Shown: in pieces, positions 26,719 through 34,950 of the stretch
How positions within the stretch are numbered: the first letter of the stretch is position 1
How the letters are laid out: the number at the start of each line of letters is the position of its first letter
Assembly: GCA_002337455.1 (NCBI GenBank)
Contig: DDGC01000002.1
Coordinates: 144,636 to 208,635 of the forward strand
Length of the DNA: 64,000 bases
Source of the DNA: Rhizobiales bacterium UBA1912
GTDB taxonomy: Bacteria > Pseudomonadota > Alphaproteobacteria > Rhizobiales > Devosiaceae
Reading direction: 5' to 3'
Translations under genes and position numbers: made by a program
Notes under the pieces: model-generated
The model's database searches: none
Told to the model about the DNA's origin: nothing
Seen by the model: only the letters and a program-made list of their open reading frames with translations

Positions 26719-27684
26719 ATGAACCAGATTTCCTCTTTGCCCCACGCGCCGGTTCTGGGCGCCGTGTTCATGGTTGGGGCCGGCATTACCTTTGCCATCA
26801 CCAACATCCTGACGCCGATCATCACCTACCAGATGGGCGTACCCTCCACGGCTGTGGTGTTCTGGCAATATATCATCGCCACAGTGTTTGCGCTGCCGCT
26901 GATCCTGCGAATCGGGGTTTCAAAGCTGCGCACAAATCATCCCTATTGGCACGAGATCCGCGCGTTGCTTTCGGCGCTCGGCGTGCAGTTCTTCGCCTTC
27001 GGCTTTGCCCTTGGGGTGCCCGTCTGGCAGATGGTGGCGCTTTCGATGACAGGGCCGTTTTTCATCCTGCTCGGGGCAACGTTGTTTCTGGGCGAGCGCC
27101 TTACGGTGCAGCGGTTGGGAGCTACGATCACCGGCTTTGTCGGCGCGGTGATGGTCTCACAGATCGGCACCGAACAGTTCACGCTGGCTTCGTTGCTGCC
27201 CGTTCTTGCGGCGCTGTGCTGGGGTTCGGTTTCGGTGATCACGCGCTATCTCAGCCGCGACGAAGAGCCTGAATCGCTGACGCTCTATATGCTGGTACTG
27301 ATTACGCCCAATCACTTCCTGATCGGCCTGCTGCTCGGTATCGCCGTTGCGGTGCTGCCGGCTGGCGCGTTGCCGGCGGGGCTGGCGACAGGGTTCGATT
27401 TCCAGCTTCCCATGGGCGATGCACTCGGGCTGATCGTGCTGTTAGGGCTAGTGACGGCTGGGGCGCAATATTTCCTGAGCTTTGCCTATAAGGTGGCCGA
27501 TGCCACCTATCTGCAGCCGTTCGACGATCTCAAGCTGCCGCTCAATACGCTGCTGGGCTGGATTGTTCTGTCACAAGTGCCGGCAATGTGGTTCTGGCCG
27601 GGGGCGCTTTTGATCCTCGGCGCGTCGAGCTTCATTTTGTGGAGCGAGCGCAGGGCGATGCCGACCCGCCTTCAGACCGCTTAG
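26719..27684 (+). CDS. ribN: Riboflavin transporter RibN (EamA/DMT family)
   Basis: 321 residues with ten hydrophobic helices in two EamA halves (about 15-145 and 160-310). Family membership alone would only say drug/metabolite transporter, but the FMN riboswitch directly upstream matches the established RibN pattern of Rhizobiales, where this DMT protein imports riboflavin. TYLQPFDDLKLPLNTLLGW near 270 lies in the second EamA repeat. The 3' end overlaps the convergent dehydrogenase gene by four bases. Confidence 0.9.
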   Translation: MNQISSLPHAPVLGAVFMVGAGITFAITNILTPIITYQMGVPSTAVVFWQYIIATVFALPLILRIGVSKLRTNHPYWHEIRALLSALGVQFFAFGFALGVPVWQMVALSMTGPFFILLGATLFLGERLTVQRLGATITGFVGAVMVSQIGTEQFTLASLLPVLAALCWGSVSVITRYLSRDEEPESLTLYMLVLITPNHFLIGLLLGIAVAVLPAGALPAGLATGFDFQLPMGDALGLIVLLGLVTAGAQYFLSFAYKVADATYLQPFDDLKLPLNTLLGWIVLSQVPAMWFWPGALLILGASSFILWSERRAMPTRLQTA

Positions 27685-28793
27685 AGTCTGACCCAGCATC
27701 CATCGCGGTGGCTGTGCGCGATGGCGTGCACTGTCTTTTCGATGGCCAGCCCTTTCTGGAAATCGATGATGTGCGCCGTCTCCCCGGAGATGGCGCGCAT
27801 CACTTCGCGGGCTTCGATAATCTTGAGCTCATTGAATCCCAGCCCGTGGCCGGGGGCAGGAATGAATTTGTCATAGGGCGTGTGGATGGGCGCGGTCAGG
27901 ACCGTGCGGAACCCCTGCTCGCTCGCCCTGCCCTCGCGGGTAAAGATCTGGAGTTCGTTCATGCGCTCCTGATCGTAGGCGATGGTGCCTTCGGACCCGA
28001 AAATCTGGATGGCGATGCGACCCTTACGGCCCCAGGCGGAGCGGGAAAGTTGGATGGCGCCCGACACACCGCCCGCAAAGCGCAACAGGATATGGGCGAT
28101 GTCGAAGGTTTCGACCTCGCGGTCCTTACCGTCCTGGGTTGGTCGGGCGGGAAAGGGTTTGGCGAGGTCGGCCATGACCTGTTCAGCGGGACCCAAAAGC
28201 GTCGAGAGAATGGATAGCGGATGCACGCCGAAATCGTCGAGCGCGCCATATCCCGAACTGGCTTCGCTCTTCCAGTAAAACAGCGCAGCCGGGTCAGCCA
28301 TGAAATCCTCGTCCATTTCCACACGCACCGAATGGACTCTGCCGATGGCCCCTTCGGCCAGCAGTCTGCCGATGTGGCGGATGAGCGGGTTCTGGATGTA
28401 GTTGTAGCCCAGCGCAGCAACGCGGCCTGAAACCCGGGCTGTCTCGGCCATCCGCTGCGCATCAGTGAAGGCGGGCGCCATGGGCTTTTCGCACCAGACA
28501 TGTTTGCCCGCCTCGAGCGCGGCAATGGCCATTTCGGGGTGGAAGGCGTTGGGCGTGGTGATGGAAATGATGTCGACATCCGGGTCGGCTATCAGCTCAC
28601 GCCAGTCGCCGGTCGATTTCTCGAACCCCAGCGCCGCGGCCTGTTTTGCCGCCAGGTCGGCATTGGCTCCGGCGAGGTGGACGAGGCGCGGGCGTTCGAC
28701 GTCTCCGAAGACCGGCGCGACGGCGTTCCAGGCCAGTGCATGGCACTTGCCCATGTAGCCGGTTCCGATCAGGCCGACGCCGAGAGATGTCAT
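27681..28793 (-). CDS. Gfo/Idh/MocA family oxidoreductase
   Basis: 370-residue NAD(P)-dependent sugar or inositol dehydrogenase. The Rossmann start is VGLIGTGYMGKCHA, the catalytic EKP motif is WCEKPMAP near 98, and the C-terminal domain carries YGALDDFGVHPLSIL with the Asp/His pair near 190. It follows the inositol-type ABC operon on the same strand and may oxidise an inositol stereoisomer or a related sugar. Its 5' leader contains a terminator-like hairpin, so it may be controlled separately. The substrate is inferred from context only. Confidence 0.85.
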   Translation of the reverse strand: MTSLGVGLIGTGYMGKCHALAWNAVAPVFGDVERPRLVHLAGANADLAAKQAAALGFEKSTGDWRELIADPDVDIISITTPNAFHPEMAIAALEAGKHVWCEKPMAPAFTDAQRMAETARVSGRVAALGYNYIQNPLIRHIGRLLAEGAIGRVHSVRVEMDEDFMADPAALFYWKSEASSGYGALDDFGVHPLSILSTLLGPAEQVMADLAKPFPARPTQDGKDREVETFDIAHILLRFAGGVSGAIQLSRSAWGRKGRIAIQIFGSEGTIAYDQERMNELQIFTREGRASEQGFRTVLTAPIHTPYDKFIPAPGHGLGFNELKIIEAREVMRAISGETAHIIDFQKGLAIEKTVHAIAHSHRDGCWVRL

Positions 28794-28810
28794 TGGGAAG
28801 GGCTCCGGAG

Positions 28811-28852
28811 AAAAAAAGACGGCGGAATATGAGAAAACCCATATTACCGCCG
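28811..28852 (-). promoter_or_regulatory. Terminator-like hairpin in the dehydrogenase leader
   Basis: On the minus strand CGGCGGTAATATG-loop-CATATTCCGCCG (12 bp with one bulge) is followed by GTCTTTTTTTC, ending 17 bases before the start codon at 28793. This is a textbook intrinsic terminator placed as an attenuator. Upstream CTCCGG at about 28849-28855 could pair with CCGGAG in front of the gene. Confidence 0.65.
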
Positions 28853-28930
28853 GAGGTTGCTCTTGCCCTTCGCGCTCTCGCGAAGGAGGCCAGAATACGC
28901 GCCTTGGCGGGGAAGTTTCAAGGATAATGG

Positions 28931-28963
28931 CAAGAAAACGGCACGATTTATGTCGCGCCGTTT
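28931..28963 (-). terminator. Terminator after the binding-protein gene
   Basis: Minus-strand stem AAACGGC / GCCGTTT with inner CGA/TCG pairs, followed by TTCTTG. It lies 37 bases after the substrate-binding-protein stop and ends most transcription of the ABC operon. Confidence 0.65.
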
Positions 28964-28999
28964 ATCTTTTGTCACAGTCGGTCGCTCTTTGACGGCCGA

Positions 29000-29902
29000 T
29001 TACTGGTAGTCGGCAGCGTTGGAAGCATCGACCAGAACGGTGCCTGTATCGACCCATTCCTCGATGGTTTCGCCATTGTTCAGCGCGATGAGAGACTCGA
29101 TGCCGAAGCGGCCCATATTGTCGGGGGCCTGAGCGATCGAGGCGGTCATTTCGCCGGCGACGATGGAATTTGCGGCGTCAGGATTGGCGTCGAAGCCGAC
29201 AACCATGACGGTTTCGAGCATAGCTGCCTGCTTGAGCGCTTCGACTGCACCCAGCGCCATATTGTCATTGGAGCCGAAAATTCCCTTGATGTTGGGATTG
29301 CCGGCCAGGATCGTTTCGGTGACCGAAAGGCCCATGGCACGGTCCCAGTTGGCGGGCTGTTCGGCAACGATGTTGAGGCCGCATTCGCTAAGACCGTCAT
29401 GGGCACCCTGGGCGCGGGCCTGACCGGTGGACTGGCTGATAAGGCCCTGAAGAATGGCGACGTCCGAGCCAGCTTCGAGGTTTTCGCACATATATTCGGC
29501 AGCAAGAGCCGCCCCGACCTGGTTGTTGGTGCCGATAAAGGACACGCCTTCATTGGTGCCGCGGGTGTCGACGAACACAACCGGGATACCCTGCGCGATG
29601 GCGGAATCGACCACCGGAGCGAGCGCGTTGGGATCGGTGGGGGCCAGCGCGATGCCGTCCACGCCCTGGGCGATCAGATCCTCGATCTGGTTGATCTGGG
29701 CCTGAACGTCAGATTCCTGGGGCGGGGCGACAACGATCACCTCGACGCCATGTTCTTCGCCAGCCGCCATGGCGCCGGCCTCGACGGCGGCCCAGAACGG
29801 ATTGCCCGCACCGGGGCCTTTCATGCCGAGAACGTAGGTTTGCGCCTGAGCGCCGACGGTCATGGCGCCGAGCGCTATGGATGCCAGAAGCACTGCTTTC
29901 AT
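29000..29902 (-). CDS. Sugar/inositol ABC transporter substrate-binding protein
   Basis: 300-residue RbsB-type (Peripla_BP_4) binding protein with a signal peptide cleaved near AQA-Q (residue 20). It has GAGNPFWAAVEAGAMAAGEEHGV, DVQAQINQIEDLIAQGVDGIALAPTD and IFGSNDNMALGAVEAL. Last gene of the ATPase-permease-binding protein set. Given the adjacent RpiR regulator, IolR-type sites and iol genes, myo-inositol is the likely ligand, as for IbpA-type proteins. Confidence 0.88.
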   Translation of the reverse strand: MKAVLLASIALGAMTVGAQAQTYVLGMKGPGAGNPFWAAVEAGAMAAGEEHGVEVIVVAPPQESDVQAQINQIEDLIAQGVDGIALAPTDPNALAPVVDSAIAQGIPVVFVDTRGTNEGVSFIGTNNQVGAALAAEYMCENLEAGSDVAILQGLISQSTGQARAQGAHDGLSECGLNIVAEQPANWDRAMGLSVTETILAGNPNIKGIFGSNDNMALGAVEALKQAAMLETVMVVGFDANPDAANSIVAGEMTASIAQAPDNMGRFGIESLIALNNGETIEEWVDTGTVLVDASNAADYQ

Positions 29903-29948
29903 TTCGTGGTCCTCCCTTTTTGACCAATCTCCATTTGATTATCGACCA

Positions 29949-29970
29949 TTCCGGCTGGAGCGCACCGGAA
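29949..29970 (-). promoter_or_regulatory. Intercistronic hairpin before the binding-protein gene
   Basis: TTCCGG-N10-CCGGAA inverted repeat in the 80-bp gap between permease and binding-protein genes. It could be an mRNA-stabilising hairpin. Its TTCC/GGAA arms point the opposite way from the IolR motif, so I do not call it an operator. Confidence 0.4.
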
Positions 29971-29982
29971 CGGTGGTAAACC

Positions 29983-30966
29983 TTATCGCCTCACCGATGC
30001 CCTGCGGCGGACCACGTCGATCCAGACCGCGAAGATGATGACGACGCCGATCAGCACCATTTGCCAGAACGAGCTGACATTGTTGATGTTGAGCCCGTTC
30101 CTCAAAAGACCCATTATCAGCACGCCGGCGAGAACGCCGAGCACCGTACCGCGCCCGCCAAAGAACGAGGCGCCGCCGATGATGACCGCGGCGATGGCAT
30201 CGAGTTCGAGCATCAGGCCTGCATTGGGGAAGCCCGAGTCCGTGCGTCCGGCCAACAGCAGCCCGCCCAGACCGGCCATGAAGCCGGAAATCATATAGAC
30301 AAGGATCAGGACCTTATCGACATTGACGCCGGACACGCGCGCTGCCTGCGGGTTGCCGCCAATGGCGTAGATGTGCCGGCCGGTGCTGGTTTTTTCGAGA
30401 AAGAACCACAGCCCGACAGCGCAGACCGCGACCACGATCAGACTGGCCGGAATGCCGGCGGGCGGTGCGAGAAAGCCGAGATCGTAATAGGCCTGGCCCA
30501 GATAGCGCACCTCGTCCTGCAGCCCGGAAATCGGGGCGCCATTGGTCACGAGGTATGCGATGCCGCGCACTGCGTTTAGCGTGCCTAACGTCATAATGAA
30601 GGGGTGTGGGAGCTTGAGCCATGTCAGGCCCACCCCGTTGACCAGCCCCACGGCGATACCGACGAGCGGGCCGACCATCAGGACGAGCGGCCAGGGCAGC
30701 CCGGCGCGGCTGGCGAGGGCCAGAGTGACCATCGAGAGCGCCATTGTCGAGCCGACCGAAAGGTCGATACCTGCAGTGACGATCACCACGAACATGCCCA
30801 GCGCAACCAGCGCCAGGGTGGCGTTCTGCTTGAGGATGTTGGTGAGGTTCTGGGGCGTTAGAAACACCTCGGGGCGCGAGAGGGCGATGACCACCATCAT
30901 CACGATCACGACGAGCACGATGCCGTAGGTTTCAAGGAACTTCGAGAGTTTGGGATTGTAGAACAT
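29983..30966 (-). CDS. Sugar/inositol ABC transporter permease
   Basis: 327-residue RbsC-type permease with about ten hydrophobic segments. Motifs include GIDLSVGSTMALSMVTLA near 67 and VIGGASFFGGRGTVLGVLAGVLIMGLLRNGLN near 260, both characteristic of the family. It partners the ATPase 13 bp upstream and the binding protein downstream. Confidence 0.92.
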   Translation of the reverse strand: MFYNPKLSKFLETYGIVLVVIVMMVVIALSRPEVFLTPQNLTNILKQNATLALVALGMFVVIVTAGIDLSVGSTMALSMVTLALASRAGLPWPLVLMVGPLVGIAVGLVNGVGLTWLKLPHPFIMTLGTLNAVRGIAYLVTNGAPISGLQDEVRYLGQAYYDLGFLAPPAGIPASLIVVAVCAVGLWFFLEKTSTGRHIYAIGGNPQAARVSGVNVDKVLILVYMISGFMAGLGGLLLAGRTDSGFPNAGLMLELDAIAAVIIGGASFFGGRGTVLGVLAGVLIMGLLRNGLNINNVSSFWQMVLIGVVIIFAVWIDVVRRRASVRR

Positions 30967-30979
30967 TGCGCGCCCTCCC

Positions 30980-31765
30980 CTAGTTCAGCCTGTCATGGGC
31001 AAGGGATTCAGTGTGTCCCTTGGTGCCCATGATCCAGCCGATGACCTCGTTGCGGGAGGTGTCCTTGAGTTGGCTCTCGGCGAAGTTGGCGCCCTGATAG
31101 AGGGCCATGACGCGGTCGCAGCAGTAGAAGATATCGTCCATGCGGTGAGAGATGACGATCACGGCAACACCATGATCTTTCAGCCTTTTGATGAGGTCGA
31201 GCACCTTGCCGACCTCCTTGATGGCCAGCGCCGCAGTCGGCTCGTCCATGATGACGAGTTGGGCGTCGAACGCCGTGGCACGGGCAATGGCCACCGCCTG
31301 ACGCTGACCGCCGGATAGATCCTCGGTGTTCTGGGACACCGACTTGACGTGGATATGGAGGTTGTCGAGATGGGTCTGGGCCATCTCGCGGGCCTGTTTA
31401 TGATCGATGATGGTCAACGGCCCGAACCTTCTGCCCGGCTCGCGGCCCATATAGATGTTTTCGTAAATGGGCATGTTTCCGGCCAGCGCGAAGTCCTGAT
31501 AGACCATCTCGATGCCCTTGCCGCGGGCGTCCTTGGGGCTGGAAAAATGGACGGGGTGGCCATCGAAAATCAGCTCGCCCTTTGAGGGCTGATAGAGGCC
31601 CGAAAGGATTTTCATGAGCGTGGACTTGCCCGCGCCATTGTCCCCCACGACCCCCAGAACCTCGCCGTGATCGACGTGGAAATTGACGTCGTCCAGCGCG
31701 GTGATGGCGCCGAAATATTTGGCGATTCCGCGCGCTTCGAGAAGTGCCGTACCGGTGGCGGCCAT
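30980..31765 (-). CDS. Sugar/inositol ABC transporter ATP-binding protein
   Basis: 261-residue single-domain ATPase: Walker A GDNGAGKSTLMKIL near 37, signature LSGGQRQAVAIARA near 150, Walker B LVIMDEPTAAL. RbsA-type proteins normally have two tandem ATPase domains (about 500 residues); this one has one, as in the FrcA/inositol group. It is the first gene of the operon; its promoter region holds a perfect GGAA-N6-TTCC site shared with the divergent RpiR regulator. Confidence 0.92.
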   Translation of the reverse strand: MAATGTALLEARGIAKYFGAITALDDVNFHVDHGEVLGVVGDNGAGKSTLMKILSGLYQPSKGELIFDGHPVHFSSPKDARGKGIEMVYQDFALAGNMPIYENIYMGREPGRRFGPLTIIDHKQAREMAQTHLDNLHIHVKSVSQNTEDLSGGQRQAVAIARATAFDAQLVIMDEPTAALAIKEVGKVLDLIKRLKDHGVAVIVISHRMDDIFYCCDRVMALYQGANFAESQLKDTSRNEVIGWIMGTKGHTESLAHDRLN

Positions 31766-31827
31766 GTCCCTCTCCCCTCCTCTTGCACAAGCAAAAATAG
31801 AACGCCTGATGCACTATTTATATTTGT

Positions 31828-31841
31828 GGAATGTTTATTCC
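31828..31841. promoter_or_regulatory. IolR-type operator GGAA-N6-TTCC
   Basis: GGAATGTTTATTCC, a perfect match to the GGAA-N6-TTCC motif described for rhizobial IolR. It lies 63 bp before the ABC operon start and in the divergent region shared with the RpiR gene. Confidence 0.75.
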
Positions 31842-32021
31842 ATTTCGTGCAGAATGCGTCAAGGCCCAATCGAACCGCGCCGGGGAAAAATCGGTGCGGT
31901 TTGCGGGCGAAACGGCGATCGGTGGCGCCATTTTGGAAAAAACCGGCAAATGCCGGGGACAATGAAGGGGCGAGTATAGATGGACCGGGCCCGCAGAGGA
32001 TAAGGATAGGAGAAACCGAGC

Positions 32022-32885
32022 ATGGGGCGTTCCAAAGCGATGGACAGCACAGAGCAGAACGATGTGCCGCGCGATTTCGCGGCGCTGCGCGAACGCGTGC
32101 TGGAGCGCTGGGAGGAACTGCCGCGCCGGCTGACCCAGGTGGCCGAATATGCTCTCAACAATCCCGACGAGATCGCGTTTGGCACCGCGGCATCGATCGC
32201 GGCCAAGGCCCATGTGCAGCCCTCGACGCTGGTGCGGTTTTCCCAGGCGCTGGGCTATCAGGGATTTTCGGGGCTGCAGGAGGTGTTCCGCTCGCGGCTG
32301 CGCGACCAGGTGCTGGGCTATGACGAGCGCATGGCGCAATTGCGCGAACATGACGCGGGCTCTCCCCGCCCCTCGATGATCCTTGAGGGGTTTGCGGAAG
32401 CCTCGCTGCGCTCGATCTCTGCCCTGACCTCGCGACACGATCCGGCGGTGTTCGAGAAGGCGCTCGATGCGCTCGAAAACGCCGAGACGATCTACCTGAT
32501 CGGCTTGCGGCGCTCGTTTCCGGTGACCTCATACATGGCCTATGCCATGGGCAAGCTGGGCATAAGGACCATCCTGATCGATGCCGTGGCCGGGCTGGCG
32601 GCCGAGCAGGCCAATTTCGCGAGCGACAGGGACGCGGCGCTGGCCATCAGCTTTACGCCCTATGCCAGCGAGACGGTGGCGCTGACGACGCAGGTGCGTG
32701 AAGCGGGCACCAAGGTGGTGGCGATCACCGATTCCATCTTTTCGCCCCTGGCCTCGCAGGCCGAAGCGTGGTTCGAGGTGGCCGAGGCCGATTTCGAGGG
32801 CTTTCGTTCAATGAGCGCCAGCATGACGCTGGCCATGGCGCTTACTGTGGCGCTGGCCGACCGGCGCAAGGCCAAGGGGGGATAG
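32022..32885 (+). CDS. iolR: MurR/RpiR family regulator, probable IolR
   Basis: 287 residues: an N-terminal HTH_6 domain (about 20-95, with LTQVAEYALNNPDEIAFGTAASIAAKAHVQPSTLVRFSQALG) and a C-terminal SIS sugar-phosphate-binding domain (about 130-275). It lies divergent from the inositol ABC operon with a GGAA-N6-TTCC site between them, and the same site recurs before iolG/iolC. That makes it the probable inositol repressor; the ligand would be a phosphorylated catabolic intermediate. AGGAG at 32007 precedes the ATG. Confidence 0.82.
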   Translation: MGRSKAMDSTEQNDVPRDFAALRERVLERWEELPRRLTQVAEYALNNPDEIAFGTAASIAAKAHVQPSTLVRFSQALGYQGFSGLQEVFRSRLRDQVLGYDERMAQLREHDAGSPRPSMILEGFAEASLRSISALTSRHDPAVFEKALDALENAETIYLIGLRRSFPVTSYMAYAMGKLGIRTILIDAVAGLAAEQANFASDRDAALAISFTPYASETVALTTQVREAGTKVVAITDSIFSPLASQAEAWFEVAEADFEGFRSMSASMTLAMALTVALADRRKAKGG

Positions 32886-32920
32886 CGGCGGGGCCGCGGG
32901 CATCATCGGCGCTGCCGCTT

Positions 32921-32949
32921 ACCGTATCCCGGATCAAGTCCGGGATGAC
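32921..32949. repeat. Palindromic extragenic repeat
   Basis: ACCGTATCCCGGATCAAGTC and its completion CGGGATGACT form the CCCGG-ATCAAGT-CCGGG hairpin of the dispersed family seen across the window. Confidence 0.8.
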
Positions 32950-32978
32950 TGTTGTAGATTGAACCCGTGAGGGGCACT

Positions 32979-33428
32979 CTAGCCGCGGCGCTCACCGGCG
33001 GGAACGGCGGCCATGCCTTCCTCGAAATCGGCGCGCAAATCGGCAAGGGTCATCGATCCGAACTGTTCAACGATCATCGCCTCGGCGGCAGCCAGCGTAT
33101 CGCCGATGCGTGCGTTGACGGACCTTTCGATGATGCATTTGGGGTCGTCATTGGCCATACCGAGCGCAAACATTTCGGGCGAACCGAGCGCGCGGTAAAT
33201 ATCGGCCATGGTAAGATCTTCAAGCGGAACGGCGAGCTCCCAGCCGCCATTGTGCCCCTTGGACGAGGTGACATAGCCCGCCTCGCGCAGGCCCGCCATT
33301 GTGCGGCGCACGACCACGGGGTTTGTCGAGAGCATTTTCGCGATGGTTTCTGATGTCGCTGCACCCTCGAGCTTGCTCATGTGGATCAAGACATGGAGCA
33401 TGCGGGAGAGCCGATTGTCGGTGCGCAT
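32979..33428 (-). CDS. Rrf2 family transcriptional regulator
   Basis: 149 residues with an N-terminal winged helix (MRTDNRLSRMLHVLIHMSKL ... GGWELAVPLEDLTMADIYRAL). Only one Cys is present (near residue 98), so the three-Cys iron-sulfur site of IscR/NsrR is absent and it more likely senses something else. The start at 33428 gives the standard Rrf2 N-terminus; a longer reading to 33635 is low-complexity. It lies tail to tail with the iolR gene and its target is unknown. Confidence 0.85.
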   Translation of the reverse strand: MRTDNRLSRMLHVLIHMSKLEGAATSETIAKMLSTNPVVVRRTMAGLREAGYVTSSKGHNGGWELAVPLEDLTMADIYRALGSPEMFALGMANDDPKCIIERSVNARIGDTLAAAEAMIVEQFGSMTLADLRADFEEGMAAVPAGERRG

Positions 33429-33653
33429 GGGCTTTACCTCTGATCCTTGACCTAGCCCGCCGCGCCGCGCCGCGTCAATCGCGGCACCGCTTGCGCATGT
33501 TAACGCGAGGCGCAATTGTCGTGCCCTCAAGCGGGAAGTGCTGGGGCCGGGTGGCAGACTGTTCATCGACGGGGGCACTCCGACCGATCTGGCGCAACTT
33601 GAGTGAAGCGGCGACATGCCGTATCGCTGGATCAAACCGGAGGAACCCTACCC

Positions 33654-34031
33654 TTGCGCAAAGCTCTTTTCGCCGCCAGCATCGCCGTTTCGGCCTGGCT
33701 GTCGCCAGTGGGCGCGGCGATGGCCGAGACGCTGACGTTGGACATCGAGGACGCGGCCATGGTGGTCGATAATCAGACAGACCGACCCACCCTCCATATT
33801 CATTTGAACGCGCAATCGGCCAAAATGTTTGGCGATCTAACGATACGCCACATATCCTCAGTGGTTGAGGTCTCGCTGGAGGGCAAGGTTTTGACCTCCC
33901 CACGCATACAATCGCCCATTCTGGAGGGGTCGCTGCAGATTACCGGCGACTTTTCCGAAGCGGAGGTCGAGGCCATGGTAGAGCGGATCAATTCGGGTGC
34001 CCAGCTTGAAGTGCGGGTGGTTGACGAGTAG
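33654..34031 (+). CDS. Secreted stand-alone SecD P1-head-like protein
   Basis: About 125 residues: a signal peptide (LRKALFAASIAVSAWLSPVG, cleavage near AMA-E) followed by one domain. The domain, ETLTLDIEDAAMVVDNQTDR onward with LHIHLNAQSAKMFGDLT, VVEVSLEGKVLTSPRIQSPI and LEGSLQITGDFSEAEVEAM, matches the pattern of the SecD/SecDF P1 head subdomain. There are no membrane helices of SecD. I chose TTG at 33654 because GGAGGA sits 9 nt before it; a GTG at 33603 would add a charged stretch before the signal. Its function is unknown, perhaps periplasmic binding of unfolded protein. Confidence 0.68.
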   Translation: MRKALFAASIAVSAWLSPVGAAMAETLTLDIEDAAMVVDNQTDRPTLHIHLNAQSAKMFGDLTIRHISSVVEVSLEGKVLTSPRIQSPILEGSLQITGDFSEAEVEAMVERINSGAQLEVRVVDE

Positions 34032-34227
34032 GCCATCGGGGCCGCGCCGGGTCGTGTTGTATCGGCGGCACACCCAAATTTGATTGTTTTTCAATGCCAT
34101 TGCGCCTTGGAACGAAGCGGAGCGGGCTACGTTCGGTCACCGCGGGGAAACGAAGCTGGCTTTTTCGGAAACGGCCAATGTGCAGATTTCGAGACAAGTC
34201 CAGCCGTCAAACCAACGGAGACTAACA

Positions 34228-34890
34228 ATGAAAAACGCTCTTGCAAAAACGATCCTGGCGACAACTGCCGGGCTTTTGATGACCGGCACCGCACTGGCGC
34301 AGACCGCCACGGCCACCGCCACCACCGACCTCAACATCCGCTCGGGCCCCGGCCCGCAGTTCGAGACCGTCGGCGTGATCGCCTCGGGCGACAGCGCCAC
34401 AGTGAACGGTTGCGTCACGGATTCGATGTGGTGCGAAATCGATTATGGCGGCACTGTCGGCTTTGCCTATTCAGACTATCTGACCGTGCAGGGCCAGGCC
34501 CAGGGTGAAGCCATCGTCCTGACAGAACGCCCGCCTGAACTGGTTGGCGTTGCCGAACCCTCCACCACAGCCAATTCGACGGTGACCGGCGCTGCCGGCG
34601 GTGCGATTGCCGGTGCGTTGATCGGCGGGCCCGTGGGTGCCGCGATCGGCGCCGGGCTGGGCGCAACGACCGGCGTGGTTGTCGATCCGCCGGAAAGCGC
34701 ACGCACCTATGTGACGTCCAACCCCATGGAGCCAGTCTATCTCGAAGGCGAAGTGGTGGTGGGCGCCCAGGTGCCTGACACGGTAACGGTTCAGCCTATT
34801 CCCGAGTATGACTATGAATACGTCTATATCAACGGCCAGCCGGTGTTGATCGACCCGGCCAACCGGCAAATCGTCCACATCTTCCGCTAA
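34228..34890 (+). CDS. Secreted SH3b / glycine-zipper / DUF1236 protein
   Basis: 220 residues. A signal peptide ends near ALAQ-T (residue 25). A bacterial SH3 domain (about 28-85) starts ATTDLNIRSGPGPQFETVGV. A glycine-rich segment follows (about 115-148, GAAGGAIAGALIGGPVGAAI), then a C-terminal DUF1236 domain (about 155-220, ending VYINGQPVLIDPANRQIVHI). This architecture is common in Hyphomicrobiales and suggests an envelope-associated protein. Monocistronic, with a good terminator. Confidence 0.87.
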   Translation: MKNALAKTILATTAGLLMTGTALAQTATATATTDLNIRSGPGPQFETVGVIASGDSATVNGCVTDSMWCEIDYGGTVGFAYSDYLTVQGQAQGEAIVLTERPPELVGVAEPSTTANSTVTGAAGGAIAGALIGGPVGAAIGAGLGATTGVVVDPPESARTYVTSNPMEPVYLEGEVVVGAQVPDTVTVQPIPEYDYEYVYINGQPVLIDPANRQIVHIFR

Positions 34891-34910
34891 AGGCTGAAGA
34901 GTTGGAACAG

Positions 34911-34942
34911 AAAGGGCGGCCCGGCGGGTCGCCCTTTTTTAT
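34911..34942 (+). terminator. Rho-independent terminator
   Basis: AAAGGGCG / CGCCCTTT stem around GCCCGGCGGGT, followed by a six-T run, right after the DUF1236 gene and just before the convergent iolG end. Confidence 0.9.
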
Positions 34943-34950
34943 CGCCCATC

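Noticed and set aside
28829..28927. 32-codon plus-strand ORF (MRKPILPPEVALALRALAKE start)
   Set aside because: Protein-like composition, but it lies antisense over the leader hairpins of the dehydrogenase gene and lacks a ribosome site.
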